Shown here in pieces: positions 43,107 to 51,607 of a stretch of DNA of 64,000 nucleotides. Source of the stretch: Croceibacterium sp. TMG7-5b_MA50 (GTDB taxonomy: Bacteria; Pseudomonadota; Alphaproteobacteria; Sphingomonadales; Sphingomonadaceae); NCBI RefSeq assembly GCF_039830145.1, contig NZ_CP156082.1, positions 2,684,001-2,748,000 on the forward strand. The letters are read 5' to 3'. Made by a program: the position numbers and the translations under genes. The notes under the pieces were generated by a model. It worked only from the letters and a program-made list of their open reading frames with translations. It ran no database searches and was not told the DNA's origin. Numbering within the stretch: the first letter of the stretch is position 1; every line of letters starts with the position of its first letter.

Positions 43107-44624
43107 CTATCTGTTGATCTGGGCCATCGGCGGCAAGGGGTGGAAGCCCCAGGCATTGGGGGTGTAGCCGGTCACGTTGCTGCGCACCTGCGACCAGCGG
43201 ATCGGCTGGCCGAAGGGAATGAAGACGTTCGCCGCGGTCAGCGTCTCTTCCGCCTGCGCCAGCAATTGTGCTCTGGTGGCCGGATCGGCCGCCGCCATCG
43301 CATCGGCCACCAGGGCGTCCGCGGCCGAGACGCACAGCCCGCCGCTGCGCTGCACGCGGCAGTCGAACTGGTGCAGGAACCATTCGGGCGCGGCGTAGCG
43401 GGCGACGCGGTCCACCAGCATCAGGTCCGCCGACGGGTCGCCGGGTGTGCCGCGTTCCAGCACAATGCCGGCTGCGCCCATCTGGCTGACCAGGGCGGCG
43501 AACAGGCGATCAAGGCCGGGCAGATCGGCGGAGGGGGCGGGCAGCGCCAGCCGCAGACGTGGCCGCTGCCCGCCATTGCCGGCACTCCACCGGGCGACCC
43601 GCAGCGCGGCTGCCGCCTGCCGCGCGGCCAGCGTGGTGCCGGCCCACCGTTCCCCCACCAGCCCTGCATCCCCTGGCAGATCGGGCGCGACCATCCGGGT
43701 GGTGGGTGTCCACCCGCCGATGCCCAATTGCTCGATCAGCGCAGCCCGGTCGATAGCCAGCGCCAGCACCTCCCGCCCCAGATCGGTTGCCAGCAGCCCT
43801 TCGGACCGGCGGACCTGCAGGCCGAACAGACCGACGACCGGATCCAGCCGCACTGTCCCGCGCGACAACGGCCCGGTGCTGGCCAGCGGCCATTCGGCGA
43901 TCCCGGCGCCGAGCACGACGTCGATCGTCCCCTCGGCAAAGCCGGACAATGCCTGTCCCATGGTCATCGGCTGCAGCAGCAGCGGGCGGACATGCTCGTT
44001 CCAGTCCACTTCTTCGGGCAAGCCGCGCAGTTCCGGCGGGCGCATCACCAGTACCGCCGATCGGCCCTGCTGCTGCAGCAGCATGTCGCCGGTGCCGCCG
44101 CCTTCGTGCAGCAGCACCATTTCGGGCTGGGCCAGCATCTGCAGCAGATAGGGCATCGGCGCGGCCAGGCGCAGTTCGACGACCCGCCCCGCCATGGCGC
44201 GCACCTCCTCCACACCTGCAAGATCGAGGCCGAGCGGCGTCCCGTCCAGCCGGCGCAGCGCGGCTCGCAGGCGGCGGCGGACGCTCTCTGCGGTGAGATC
44301 GGTGCCGTCCGGCCATTGCCCTTCGCGCAGACGGAAGATGAAGGACAGGCCGTCTTCCGTCACGATCCAGCGATCGGCCAGCGCTGGCACGACCTCCCCC
44401 GCGGCATTGAGCGTCACCAGCCCGGATTCGGTCGCCGCCCGCATGTGCGCGGCGGCGGACGTCAGGCGAAGATCGCGCGCGGTCGCCGCCCCGCCGCCGG
44501 CATTGCCGCCCTGGTCCACGAAGGCGATGTCCAGCGCGCCCTCGTTATCGCCACGACAGCCGCCCAGCAGCAGCGCGGGGGCAAGCAGCAGGCACGAAAG
44601 GCGAAGGACAGGCTGCGGCAGCAC
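43107..44624 (-). CDS. solute-binding lipoprotein, SBP_bac_5 (peptide/nickel-type)
   Basis: A 505-residue exported protein. The lipobox LLGGC lies near residue 22 after a hydrophobic signal helix, so it should be a lipid-anchored periplasmic protein. The fold is that of dipeptide/oligopeptide-binding proteins: ALADRWIVTEDGLSFIFRLREG near residue 80, VVELRLAAPMPYLLQML and a C-terminal RYAAPEWFLHQFDC region. No ABC permease or ATPase gene is adjacent, so its transporter must lie elsewhere or it acts alone. It starts with GTG at 44624 without a strong ribosome site. It is followed closely by the DUF4112 gene. Confidence 0.78.
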   Translation of the reverse strand: MLPQPVLRLSCLLLAPALLLGGCRGDNEGALDIAFVDQGGNAGGGAATARDLRLTSAAAHMRAATESGLVTLNAAGEVVPALADRWIVTEDGLSFIFRLREGQWPDGTDLTAESVRRRLRAALRRLDGTPLGLDLAGVEEVRAMAGRVVELRLAAPMPYLLQMLAQPEMVLLHEGGGTGDMLLQQQGRSAVLVMRPPELRGLPEEVDWNEHVRPLLLQPMTMGQALSGFAEGTIDVVLGAGIAEWPLASTGPLSRGTVRLDPVVGLFGLQVRRSEGLLATDLGREVLALAIDRAALIEQLGIGGWTPTTRMVAPDLPGDAGLVGERWAGTTLAARQAAAALRVARWSAGNGGQRPRLRLALPAPSADLPGLDRLFAALVSQMGAAGIVLERGTPGDPSADLMLVDRVARYAAPEWFLHQFDCRVQRSGGLCVSAADALVADAMAAADPATRAQLLAQAEETLTAANVFIPFGQPIRWSQVRSNVTGYTPNAWGFHPLPPMAQINR

Positions 44625-44695
44625 GATGCGTCCGGCTTACGGACGCATGACGGTACGTTCAACCACCCAGCCGCGCGTGCCGGGCGACTTGCCGG

Positions 44696-45076
44696 TCAGA
44701 CGCGGCGCAGCTTGCTGGGATCGACCGTCGGCTTCGCCGCGGCGGGCGTGCGGGTATAGCGCGGGCTTTCCAACTCCGCCGTGTTGCCGACCGGGACGCG
44801 CACGACCGACGGATCGATCTCGTGCGTGAAGGCGATGCCGAAACGGTTCGCCTGCCGCCAAGCGACGGTTCCGCGAATCCAGCCGATATTGCGCAGCTCC
44901 ACACTGATCGCCATGCCGCGGACGACGTCCACCGGCGCCTCGGCCATCATGCCGCCGGCCGACAGGTTGCGAACCCGCACCTGGTACTCGGTCTCCGTAC
45001 CGCCTTCCTCCACCCGCAGCCGTGCGAGCAGAAACAAGCTGTCACGTTGGACCTGGCGTGTGTCGACATTGGTCAT
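44696..45076 (-). CDS. PilZ domain protein (c-di-GMP effector candidate)
   Basis: A 126-residue protein carrying both halves of the cyclic-di-GMP site: RxxxR at residues 7-11 (RQVQR) and NxSxxG in VRNLSAGGMM near 42. A beta barrel includes ELRNIGWIRGTVAWRQANRFGIAF, and a C-terminal IDPSVVRVPVG tail follows. It would bind c-di-GMP and act on an unknown target. The ATG at 45076 is used; an in-frame ATG at 45175 would add a basic extension but lacks a ribosome site. The 195 bases between it and dksA hold no gene I can support. Confidence 0.85.
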   Translation of the reverse strand: MTNVDTRQVQRDSLFLLARLRVEEGGTETEYQVRVRNLSAGGMMAEAPVDVVRGMAISVELRNIGWIRGTVAWRQANRFGIAFTHEIDPSVVRVPVGNTAELESPRYTRTPAAAKPTVDPSKLRRV

Positions 45077-45270
45077 TGCGAACTTGTACTCCCGTGCACG
45101 ACCCTGCGGCAACTCGCATGCGTTGTCCGCTTGCGGACCGTTGCCCAGCCGGTTCAGGCGCCTCCTCCGGCTCACAATGCCGGCATATAGTTAACGATTG
45201 CTGCAGGTGCCATGCGGCTGGTTGCGCATCGGCGATCAGGACTGTGCCGTTTTCGGGCGTCCTGCAGGCA

Positions 45271-45729
45271 TCAATCGTCGCGGCTGACCTTCTCGCGCCG
45301 CTCGTGCGCCTGCTGCGCCTCCACCGTCATGGTGGCGATCGGCCGGGCAATCAGGCGGTTGATGCCGATCGGCTCCCCGGTGACTTCGCACCAGCCATAT
45401 TCGCCCTCGTCGATGCGGCGCAGGGCAGAATCGATCTTGGCGATCAGCTTGCGTTGCCGGTCGCGCGTGCGCAGTTCGATGCCCCAGTCGGTCTCGCTGC
45501 TGGCGCGATCGGTCAGGTCCGCTTCCCGCAACGGACCGTCCTGCAGCGATTGCAGCGTGTTTTCCGACGCGGACAGGATCGACCGCTTCCATTCCAGCAG
45601 CAGGACCCGAAAGTAGTTCAGCTGTTGCGGCGACATGTATTCTTCATGGTCGCCAGGGGCATAATCCCGGTCCAGGGCCCGCTTGGCCTTGGCAAGGATG
45701 TCGATGTCGTCGCCCGATATCGCGGCCAT
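45271..45729 (-). CDS. dksA: RNA polymerase-binding transcription factor DksA
   Basis: A 152-residue secondary-channel regulator of transcription that works with ppGpp. The coiled-coil tip contains DLTDRAS near residue 75, equivalent to the acidic DxxDxA tip. The globular end has GEYGWCEVTGEPIGINRLIARP. Of the four cysteines of the canonical zinc finger only this one (in GWCEVTG) remains, while the other three positions are occupied by Gly/Ile and other residues. Single-cysteine DksA proteins are known in Alphaproteobacteria. GC-rich gaps on both sides hold no other gene. Confidence 0.92.
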   Translation of the reverse strand: MAAISGDDIDILAKAKRALDRDYAPGDHEEYMSPQQLNYFRVLLLEWKRSILSASENTLQSLQDGPLREADLTDRASSETDWGIELRTRDRQRKLIAKIDSALRRIDEGEYGWCEVTGEPIGINRLIARPIATMTVEAQQAHERREKVSRDD

Positions 45730-45939
45730 TATGCGCTCACTCCGCCCCGCCCGCCGCCATGCCCCAGCCGCATGACGCTGCCCGGTTCAGGATCGGGAAG
45801 GGTGCCCGAACGTGCCCCCCGCCTGTTTCCCGTCTCCCGCCCGGTGCAGGCTGGCGCGCCTATAAGCGGGCCCAAAGGGGCGCACAAGCGGCAATGCATC
45901 GAGGCGCGGAGCGGAACAGATGTAGACCGCACGCCAAGT

Positions 45940-45987
45940 CCACAGTGCGGCAAGCTGTGGATAAACTGTGCACACCTTTGTGGATCG
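45940..45987. promoter_or_regulatory. cluster of DnaA-box-like sequences upstream of the HNH gene
   Basis: The 331-base gap between dksA and the HNH gene has no coding sequence I can support. It does contain TGTGGATAA (45956-45964, a perfect DnaA box), a weaker TGTGGATCG (45979-45987) and an opposed CCACAG (45940-45945) that also pairs with CTGTGG at 45955-45960. Whether these act as DnaA sites or as a hairpin in the promoter is not known. Confidence 0.45.
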
Positions 45988-46060
45988 TCAGTGTGTAACA
46001 GGGTTGACGCTTGCCGGTGCAAGTGGTCCTTTCCGTAACATCAGGGAGGACACCGCAACC

Positions 46061-46669
46061 GTGTTCAAGGCCGAACTGATCGATCACGCCACCGCGCTGC
46101 GCGCCCGGCCGGACGATGCGCCGCGTTCGCTGGAAAATTGTCCGGCTCTGGTACTGAACGCCGACTATACGCCGCTGTCGTACTATCCGCTCAGCCTGTG
46201 GCCCTGGCAGACGGCGATCAAGGCGGTGTTCCTGGAACGGGTGGACATCGTCGATTCCTACGACCGGCATGTCCATTCGCCATCGCTCGACATGAAGATT
46301 CCCAGCGTCATCGCACTGCGCCAGTTCGTGCGGCCGTCCGAGTTCCCGGCCTTCACCCGCTTCAACCTGTTCCTACGCGACCGCTTCTCCTGCCAGTATT
46401 GTGGCAGCGGAAAGCATCTGACGTTCGACCATGTGGTGCCCCGCCGGCTGGGTGGGCGAACCACGTGGGAGAACATCAGCACCGCTTGCGCGCCATGCAA
46501 CATGAAGAAGGGCGGCCGGACCCCGGCACAGGCCGGCATGCAATTGCGCCTGCGCCCGCACCGGCCGACCAGCTGGCAATTGCAGCAGCACGGCCGCTCG
46601 TTTCCGCCCGGCCATCTGCACGAAACCTGGCGCGACTGGCTCTACTGGGATGTAGAGCTGGAGGACTGA
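46061..46669 (+). CDS. HNH endonuclease family protein
   Basis: A 202-residue protein. The N-terminal half includes ALVLNADYTPLSYYPLSLWPWQTAIK, a recurrent feature of a widespread single-domain HNH family. The C-terminal HNH motif has two zinc-type CxxC pairs and the catalytic core: CQYCG, LTFDHVVPRRLGGRTTWENI and CAPCNMKKGG. The GTG at 46061 is chosen because AGGGAGGA lies ten bases upstream. It is a probable nuclease; the biological target is unknown, and no mobile-element neighbour is present. Confidence 0.85.
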   Translation: MFKAELIDHATALRARPDDAPRSLENCPALVLNADYTPLSYYPLSLWPWQTAIKAVFLERVDIVDSYDRHVHSPSLDMKIPSVIALRQFVRPSEFPAFTRFNLFLRDRFSCQYCGSGKHLTFDHVVPRRLGGRTTWENISTACAPCNMKKGGRTPAQAGMQLRLRPHRPTSWQLQQHGRSFPPGHLHETWRDWLYWDVELED

Positions 46670-46747
46670 TCGCGTACCAGCATGTGGAATACGCCCCTTC
46701 CCCCGGAGCGATGGCAGCGCTAACGGACAGCCGAACGGAGAGATAGC

Positions 46748-49009
46748 TTGTCCGAAAACAATATCAGCTTCACCGAACGCGAAGCGCTGTTCTACCATTC
46801 GACGATCCGCCCCGGGAAGATCGAGATCGTCGCCAGCAAGCCGATGGCGACCCAGCGGGATCTCTCCCTTGCCTATTCGCCGGGCGTCGCCGTCCCGGTG
46901 CAGGCGATCGCCGCCGACCCCGCCTGCGCCGCCAAGTACACCGCCCGGTCGAACCTGGTGGCGGTGATCTCCAACGGCACCGCCATCCTGGGCCTGGGCA
47001 ATCTGGGCGCGCTCGCCAGCAAGCCGGTGATGGAAGGCAAGGCGGTGCTGTTCAAGCGCTTCGCCGACGTGGATTCGATCGACATCGAACTGGCGACGGA
47101 GGATCCGGACGCCTTCGTCAACGCCGTCGCGCTGATGGAGCCGACCTTCGGCGGCATCAACCTGGAGGACATCAAGGCCCCCGAATGCTTCATCATCGAG
47201 CAGGCGCTGCGCGAACGGATGAAGATCCCGGTGATGCACGATGACCAGCACGGCACCGCGATCATCGCCACTGCCGGCCTGCTGAACGCCTGCCACCTGA
47301 CCGGCCGCGACCTGAAGGACGTGCGCATGGTGGTGAACGGCGCCGGCGCCGCCGCCATCGCCTGCGCGGCGCTGATCAAGGCGATGGGCGTGCGGCACGA
47401 CAACGTCACCATGCTCGACCTCGACGGTGTGATCTATCGCGGTCGCACGCAGTCGATGGACCAGTGGAAGAGCGCGCACGCCATCGATACCGAGGCCCGC
47501 ACGCTGGAGGAGGCGCTGGCGGGCGCCGACATCTTCCTGGGCCTGTCCGCCGCCGGCGCGCTGAAGCCCGAATGGGTCGCGAACATGGCGGCAAAGCCGA
47601 TCATCTTCGCCATGGCCAATCCGGAGCCGGAGATCCGGCCCGAACTGGCGAAGGCCGTGCGCCCCGACGCCATCATCGCCACCGGCCGGTCGGATTATCC
47701 GAACCAGGTCAACAACGTGCTGGGCTTCCCCTTCATCTTCCGCGGCGCGCTGGACGTGCAGGCGACCACGATCAATGAAGAGATGAAGATCGCTGCGGCC
47801 GAGGCGATCGCCGCGCTGGCGCGTGACCAGGTGCCGGAGGAGGTTGCCGCCGCCTATGGCCGCAATCATCGCTTCGGCACCGAATACATCATCCCCGCGC
47901 CGTTCGATCCGCGCCTGATGGAAACGGTCAGCGCGGCGGTCGCGCAGGCGGCGATGGACAGCGGCGTGGCGCAGGCCCCGATCGAGGACATGGTCGCGTA
48001 CCGCCACTCGCTGAAGGCGCGGCTGAACCCCACCACCAGCGTTCTGACCAAGGTGTACGAGGACGCGCAGAAGAACCCCAAGCGGGTGATCTTTGCCGAG
48101 GCGGAGGAGGAGGTGGTGCTGCGCGCCGCCATCCAGTTCCGCGATTTCGGCTATGGCACTCCGGTGCTGGTCGGCCGCACCCAAGCCGTGCGCGACAAGC
48201 TGGTGGAATTGGGCGTCCCGTTCCCCGATCAGTTCGAGATCGAGAACAGCGCCACCTCGCTCCACGTGCCGGCCATGGTGGAGCACCTCTATGCCCGCTT
48301 GCAGCGCCGCGGCTATACCGAGCGGGACGTGCGCCGGGTGGTGAACCAGGATCGCAACGTGTTCGCATCATTACTGCTGGCGCTGGGTGTCGGCGATGCG
48401 ATGATCACCGGCACCACGCGGCCGTTTGGCCAGACCATGCGAGAGGTGCAGCTGGTGCTGGGCCCGAAGGCCGGGCACCTGCCGTTCGGCGTGCATGCGA
48501 TGATCGGCAAGAACACGACCGTATTCCTGGCCGACACCACCATCAACGAACGCCCGGATGCGGCGCAGCTCGCCCACATCGCGCGGGAAACCGCCGCCTT
48601 TGCGCGGCGGCTGGGGCATGAGCCGCGCGTCGCCTTCCTGTCCTACTCCACCTTCGGCAATCCGTCGGGCAAGTGGCTCGAAAGCATCCGCGATGCGGTC
48701 CACCTGTTGGATGCGGAACAGCCCGGCTTCGAATATGAGGGCGAGATGGCGCCCGATGCCGCGCTGAACCCCAAAGTCATGGCGCAATATCCGTTCAGCC
48801 GGCTGTCGGCGCCCGCCAACGTGCTGATCATGCCGGGCCTGCAATCGGCCAATCTGTCGGCCAAGCTGCTGCGCGAACTGGGCGGCAACGCCACGATCGG
48901 CCCGGTGCTGCTCGGCATGGAAAAGCCGGTGCAGATCGCGCCGATGACGGCGATCGCCCCCGACCTGCTGACCCTGGCGGTGATGGCCGCCGCGGGCGTG
49001 GTGGGGTGA
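46748..49009 (+). CDS. maeB: NADP-dependent malic enzyme with C-terminal phosphotransacetylase-like domain
   Basis: A 753-residue enzyme that decarboxylates malate to pyruvate with NADP reduction. The malic domain runs to about residue 430. It has SLAYSPGVAVPVQAI, the catalytic HDDQHGTAIIATAGLLNA near 165 and the NADP-binding VVNGAGAAAIACAAL near 200. The C-terminal half (from about residue 440, RVIFAEAEEE) resembles phosphate acetyltransferase, the usual layout of MaeB, where it acts as a regulatory domain. The start is TTG at 46748, preceded by GGAGAGA. A hairpin follows the stop. Confidence 0.94.
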   Translation: MSENNISFTEREALFYHSTIRPGKIEIVASKPMATQRDLSLAYSPGVAVPVQAIAADPACAAKYTARSNLVAVISNGTAILGLGNLGALASKPVMEGKAVLFKRFADVDSIDIELATEDPDAFVNAVALMEPTFGGINLEDIKAPECFIIEQALRERMKIPVMHDDQHGTAIIATAGLLNACHLTGRDLKDVRMVVNGAGAAAIACAALIKAMGVRHDNVTMLDLDGVIYRGRTQSMDQWKSAHAIDTEARTLEEALAGADIFLGLSAAGALKPEWVANMAAKPIIFAMANPEPEIRPELAKAVRPDAIIATGRSDYPNQVNNVLGFPFIFRGALDVQATTINEEMKIAAAEAIAALARDQVPEEVAAAYGRNHRFGTEYIIPAPFDPRLMETVSAAVAQAAMDSGVAQAPIEDMVAYRHSLKARLNPTTSVLTKVYEDAQKNPKRVIFAEAEEEVVLRAAIQFRDFGYGTPVLVGRTQAVRDKLVELGVPFPDQFEIENSATSLHVPAMVEHLYARLQRRGYTERDVRRVVNQDRNVFASLLLALGVGDAMITGTTRPFGQTMREVQLVLGPKAGHLPFGVHAMIGKNTTVFLADTTINERPDAAQLAHIARETAAFARRLGHEPRVAFLSYSTFGNPSGKWLESIRDAVHLLDAEQPGFEYEGEMAPDAALNPKVMAQYPFSRLSAPANVLIMPGLQSANLSAKLLRELGGNATIGPVLLGMEKPVQIAPMTAIAPDLLTLAVMAAAGVVG

Positions 49010-49027
49010 CGCTCGCGGGCGGTTACG

Positions 49028-49050
49028 GCGCGCTCAGGCGGTGAGCGCGC
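49028..49050. terminator. hairpin between malic enzyme and TauE/SafE permease
   Basis: GCGCGCTCA pairs perfectly with TGAGCGCGC around GGCGG. The stem includes the stop codon of the minus-strand permease gene. There is no U-tract. Confidence 0.5.
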
Positions 49051-49813
49051 TGTAGACGCCGTAGGCGCTGGTGGCGGTCAGGATAATCCCGACCAGGATC
49101 ATCAGCTTCCTGGCCGGCACCCGCTTCGCCACGAGCGCACCGAACGGCGCGGCCACGACGCCGCCGATCAGCAGGCCGGCGACCGGGTTCATGAACTCGG
49201 CATCGAAGCCGTCGGTACCCAGGTGCCACAGGAAGCTGGCGGAAATCGTCATCGTCAGGAAGAACTCGGTCGCGCTGACCGTGCCGATCGTGGTGCGCGG
49301 CGGCGATCCCTGGATCAGCAGGTTGGACGTGACCACCGGCCCCCAGCCGCCACCGCCCGCCGCGTCCAGGAACCCGCCGGCAAGGCCCAGCGGCTCCACG
49401 ATATGCGGCTCCTTGGGCTTCAGCGGGAAGCCGAAGCCGCGATACAGCAGGTAGAGCCCGATCAGGGTAAGATATGCCATGACGAACGGCCGGGTGATGC
49501 CCGCATCAAGGGATGTCAGCACATAGGCGCCCAGCGCGCCGCCGATGACGCCTGGCACCAGCAGCCGTCCGAACAGCCGCCAGTTGATGTTGCGGTGCAA
49601 GGCATGGCTGATGCCCGACACGCCGGTGGTGAAGGTTTCCACGATATGCGTGCCGGCGCTGGCCGTCGCGGGCGGCACACCCAGCACGCTGACCAGCAGG
49701 GTGGAGGAGATGACCCCGAACGCCATGCCCAGCGCGCCATCCACCAGCTGCGCCGCGAACCCGACCGCGATGAAGGGCAGCATGGTGGAGAAATCGAGTA
49801 GGCTCAGATCCAT
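49034..49813 (-). CDS. TauE/SafE family sulfite/anion exporter-like permease
   Basis: A 259-residue inner-membrane protein with seven to eight hydrophobic helices. The two DUF81-type repeats are visible: GFAAQLVDGALGMAFGVISST near residue 18, and the second with GGFLDAAGGGGWGPVVTSNLL near 146. Family members export sulfite, sulfoacetate or related anions. The ligand is unknown here. It stands alone with its ATG at 49813 and is convergent with the malic enzyme. The weak Shine-Dalgarno makes its expression level hard to guess. Confidence 0.85.
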   Translation of the reverse strand: MDLSLLDFSTMLPFIAVGFAAQLVDGALGMAFGVISSTLLVSVLGVPPATASAGTHIVETFTTGVSGISHALHRNINWRLFGRLLVPGVIGGALGAYVLTSLDAGITRPFVMAYLTLIGLYLLYRGFGFPLKPKEPHIVEPLGLAGGFLDAAGGGGWGPVVTSNLLIQGSPPRTTIGTVSATEFFLTMTISASFLWHLGTDGFDAEFMNPVAGLLIGGVVAAPFGALVAKRVPARKLMILVGIILTATSAYGVYSALTA

Positions 49814-49919
49814 TTGTCTACCATGTTGGTGATGTTTGAACCTGTTTGCGGGGAGCGGTCGGGGCGCGAAAGATAGTTTTTCTTGGGGCCTGAACCGGGA
49901 ACGAAATCGTCAGGTCGGA

Positions 49920-50618
49920 TCAGCGCCGGCGATAGCGGAAATACCAGACCTCATGTCCCTGCGCCCGCGCCTTGGCCTCGTACCGGGTTTCGCACCATCC
50001 GCCCGGCCGCTGCTGGAACGATCGCGGACCTTCGGCCAGCCAGTCGAACTGGTGGGTGTGGCGGCGCATCACCATCAGCGCGTGCCGCAGGTAGATCGGA
50101 TGGTCGGTGCCGAAGCGGAACTCGCCGCCCGGCCGCAGCTTGGCGGCGATCATGTCCAATGGCCCGTCATTCATCATCCGCCGCTTGGCATGGCGCGCCT
50201 TGGGCCAGGGGTCGGGATGCAGCAGGTAGGCGAAGGACAGCGCACCATCGGGCACCCGCGCCAGCACCTCCAGCGCATCGCCATGGTGCAGCCGCACATT
50301 GGCGAGGGCGCCGTCCTCCACATGGCCCAGCGCGGTGGCGACGCCGTTCAGGAATGGCTCGGCCCCGATGAAGCGGTGATCGGGCAGCAGGTCGGCGCGG
50401 TAGGCCAGGTGCTCCCCGCCGCCGAAACCGATCTCGAAATGCAGCGGCCCGTCGCTGCCGAACAGCGCCTGCGCCGTCACCGGACCATCCGCCGGGACCG
50501 CCAGCCGCGGCAGGAGCGTTTCGACCAACTGGTGCTGCCGGTCGCGCAGCGCCTTGCCCTTGGATCGGCCGTAAAGGCGGTTCAGCGTGGTGGGATCACC
50601 GGATTTGTAGGCGGTCAT
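49920..50618 (-). CDS. trmB: tRNA (guanine-N7)-methyltransferase TrmB
   Basis: A 232-residue SAM-dependent enzyme making m7G46 in tRNA. The SAM site is FEIGFGGGEHL near residue 65. The family motifs ADLLPDHRFIGAEPFLNGV, LHPDPWPKARHAKRR near 135, and FRFGTDHPIYL near 172 are all present. The N-terminal region carries a basic YGRSKGKALRDRQ stretch that may help tRNA binding. Length is typical. The start ATG at 50618 lies 117 bases from the divergent fzlA-like gene. A tRNA modification role is consistent with no operon partner. Confidence 0.95.
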   Translation of the reverse strand: MTAYKSGDPTTLNRLYGRSKGKALRDRQHQLVETLLPRLAVPADGPVTAQALFGSDGPLHFEIGFGGGEHLAYRADLLPDHRFIGAEPFLNGVATALGHVEDGALANVRLHHGDALEVLARVPDGALSFAYLLHPDPWPKARHAKRRMMNDGPLDMIAAKLRPGGEFRFGTDHPIYLRHALMVMRRHTHQFDWLAEGPRSFQQRPGGWCETRYEAKARAQGHEVWYFRYRRR

Positions 50619-50734
50619 GGCAGCGCGCCGCTAACGGGCCGTTGCTCCGGGTGCAAGCGCCCGGCGTGCCGCAATGGCATGGCGGCATGAACGGTGCTGG
50701 CGCCGGCTCGTGCTTCATGGCAGGGACGGGGGCT

Positions 50735-51406
50735 ATGTGGCAGCTGTTTGCCTTTCCCCTGTGCCCTTTCAGTCGCAAGGTCCGCCTGGCGTTGAGCGAG
50801 AAGGGTGTCGCCTACGAGATCCTGCGGGAGCACCCTTGGGATCCGTCCGACTTGTTCGGCCACGTGAATCACGCGCGCCGCACGCCGGCGCTGTGGCTGG
50901 AAGAGAAGAACCTCGCCCTCGCCGACAGTCAGGCGATCTGCGAATATTTCGAGGAGACGGTGGAGCGCAGCCCGCTGATCCTTGGCACCGCCGCGGCGCG
51001 GGCGGAGATCCGCCGGCTGGTCGCCCTGTTCGACGAGGTGCTGTACGCCGATGTCGTCCACCCGCTGCTGCACGAGAAGATGACGAAGCGCATCGTGCTG
51101 CGCCAGCCGCCAGATTCGCAGGCGCTGCGCGGCGCAATGCGGGCTGCGCACGAACATCTCGACTATCTGGATTGGCTGGTCGACACGCGTCGCTGGCTGG
51201 CGGGCGCGCAGCTGAGCCTGGCCGATTTCGCCGCCGCCGCGCAATTGTCGGTCGCCGATTACCTCGGCGGCCTGGACTGGAGCGGGCACGAGGGGGCGCA
51301 TGGCTGGTATCGCGTCATGAAGAGTCGGCCGAGCTTCCGCCCATTGCTGCTGGAGAAGATGGAAGGCGTACCCGGCGCCAGCCACTACGCCGACGTGAAC
51401 GCCTGA
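50735..51406 (+). CDS. fzlA: FtsZ-binding GST-fold protein FzlA
   Basis: A 223-residue protein with a GST fold. It resembles the FzlA family, which binds FtsZ filaments and couples them to septal wall synthesis in Caulobacter: MWQLFAFPLCPFSRKVRLALSEKG at the N-terminus, LADSQAICEYFEETVERSPLI near residue 70, DYLDWLVDTRRWLAGAQLSLADFAAAAQLSVADYLGG (given here in two parts) near 150, and the C-terminal HYADVNA. Catalytic GST activity is not expected in this family. The ATG at 50735 follows AGGGACGGGGG. Confusion with an ordinary GST is possible, but these signature blocks fit. Confidence 0.8.
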   Translation: MWQLFAFPLCPFSRKVRLALSEKGVAYEILREHPWDPSDLFGHVNHARRTPALWLEEKNLALADSQAICEYFEETVERSPLILGTAAARAEIRRLVALFDEVLYADVVHPLLHEKMTKRIVLRQPPDSQALRGAMRAAHEHLDYLDWLVDTRRWLAGAQLSLADFAAAAQLSVADYLGGLDWSGHEGAHGWYRVMKSRPSFRPLLLEKMEGVPGASHYADVNA

Positions 51407-51498
51407 AGACAGTGGCCAATGGGCCGCAGTCTCGAGGTTAATTCCGGTCGTAATCGTTAACGTTGCACTCTTACTCATCTGCCTTGCGGTTGAAGGGT

Positions 51499-51526
51499 TG
51501 CGTTACCATTCGGCCTACGTACTATC
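51499..51526 (+). promoter_or_regulatory. tentative promoter of the TonB receptor at 51608
   Basis: TTGCGT (51499-51504) and TACTAT (51521-51526) are 16 bases apart, a plausible -35/-10 pair. The -10 lies inside the operator-like sequence at 51521-51534, an ideal position for a repressor. This is a sequence-only proposal. Confidence 0.4.
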
Positions 51527-51534
51527 GGTGTCAT
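51521..51534. promoter_or_regulatory. putative LacI/KdgR-type operator of the second pectin operon
   Basis: TACTATCGGTGTCA, one base different from 29823-29836 before the other pectin TonB receptor. It is 73 bases before the receptor start codon and overlaps the proposed -10 element. Confidence 0.6.
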
Positions 51535-51607
51535 AGGAGCCGCTGACAGGTTCCATGGCAGGGCGGCAAGGTCATCAGACCTGCCGGTCAGGGAGAAGGA
51601 TTGAGGG

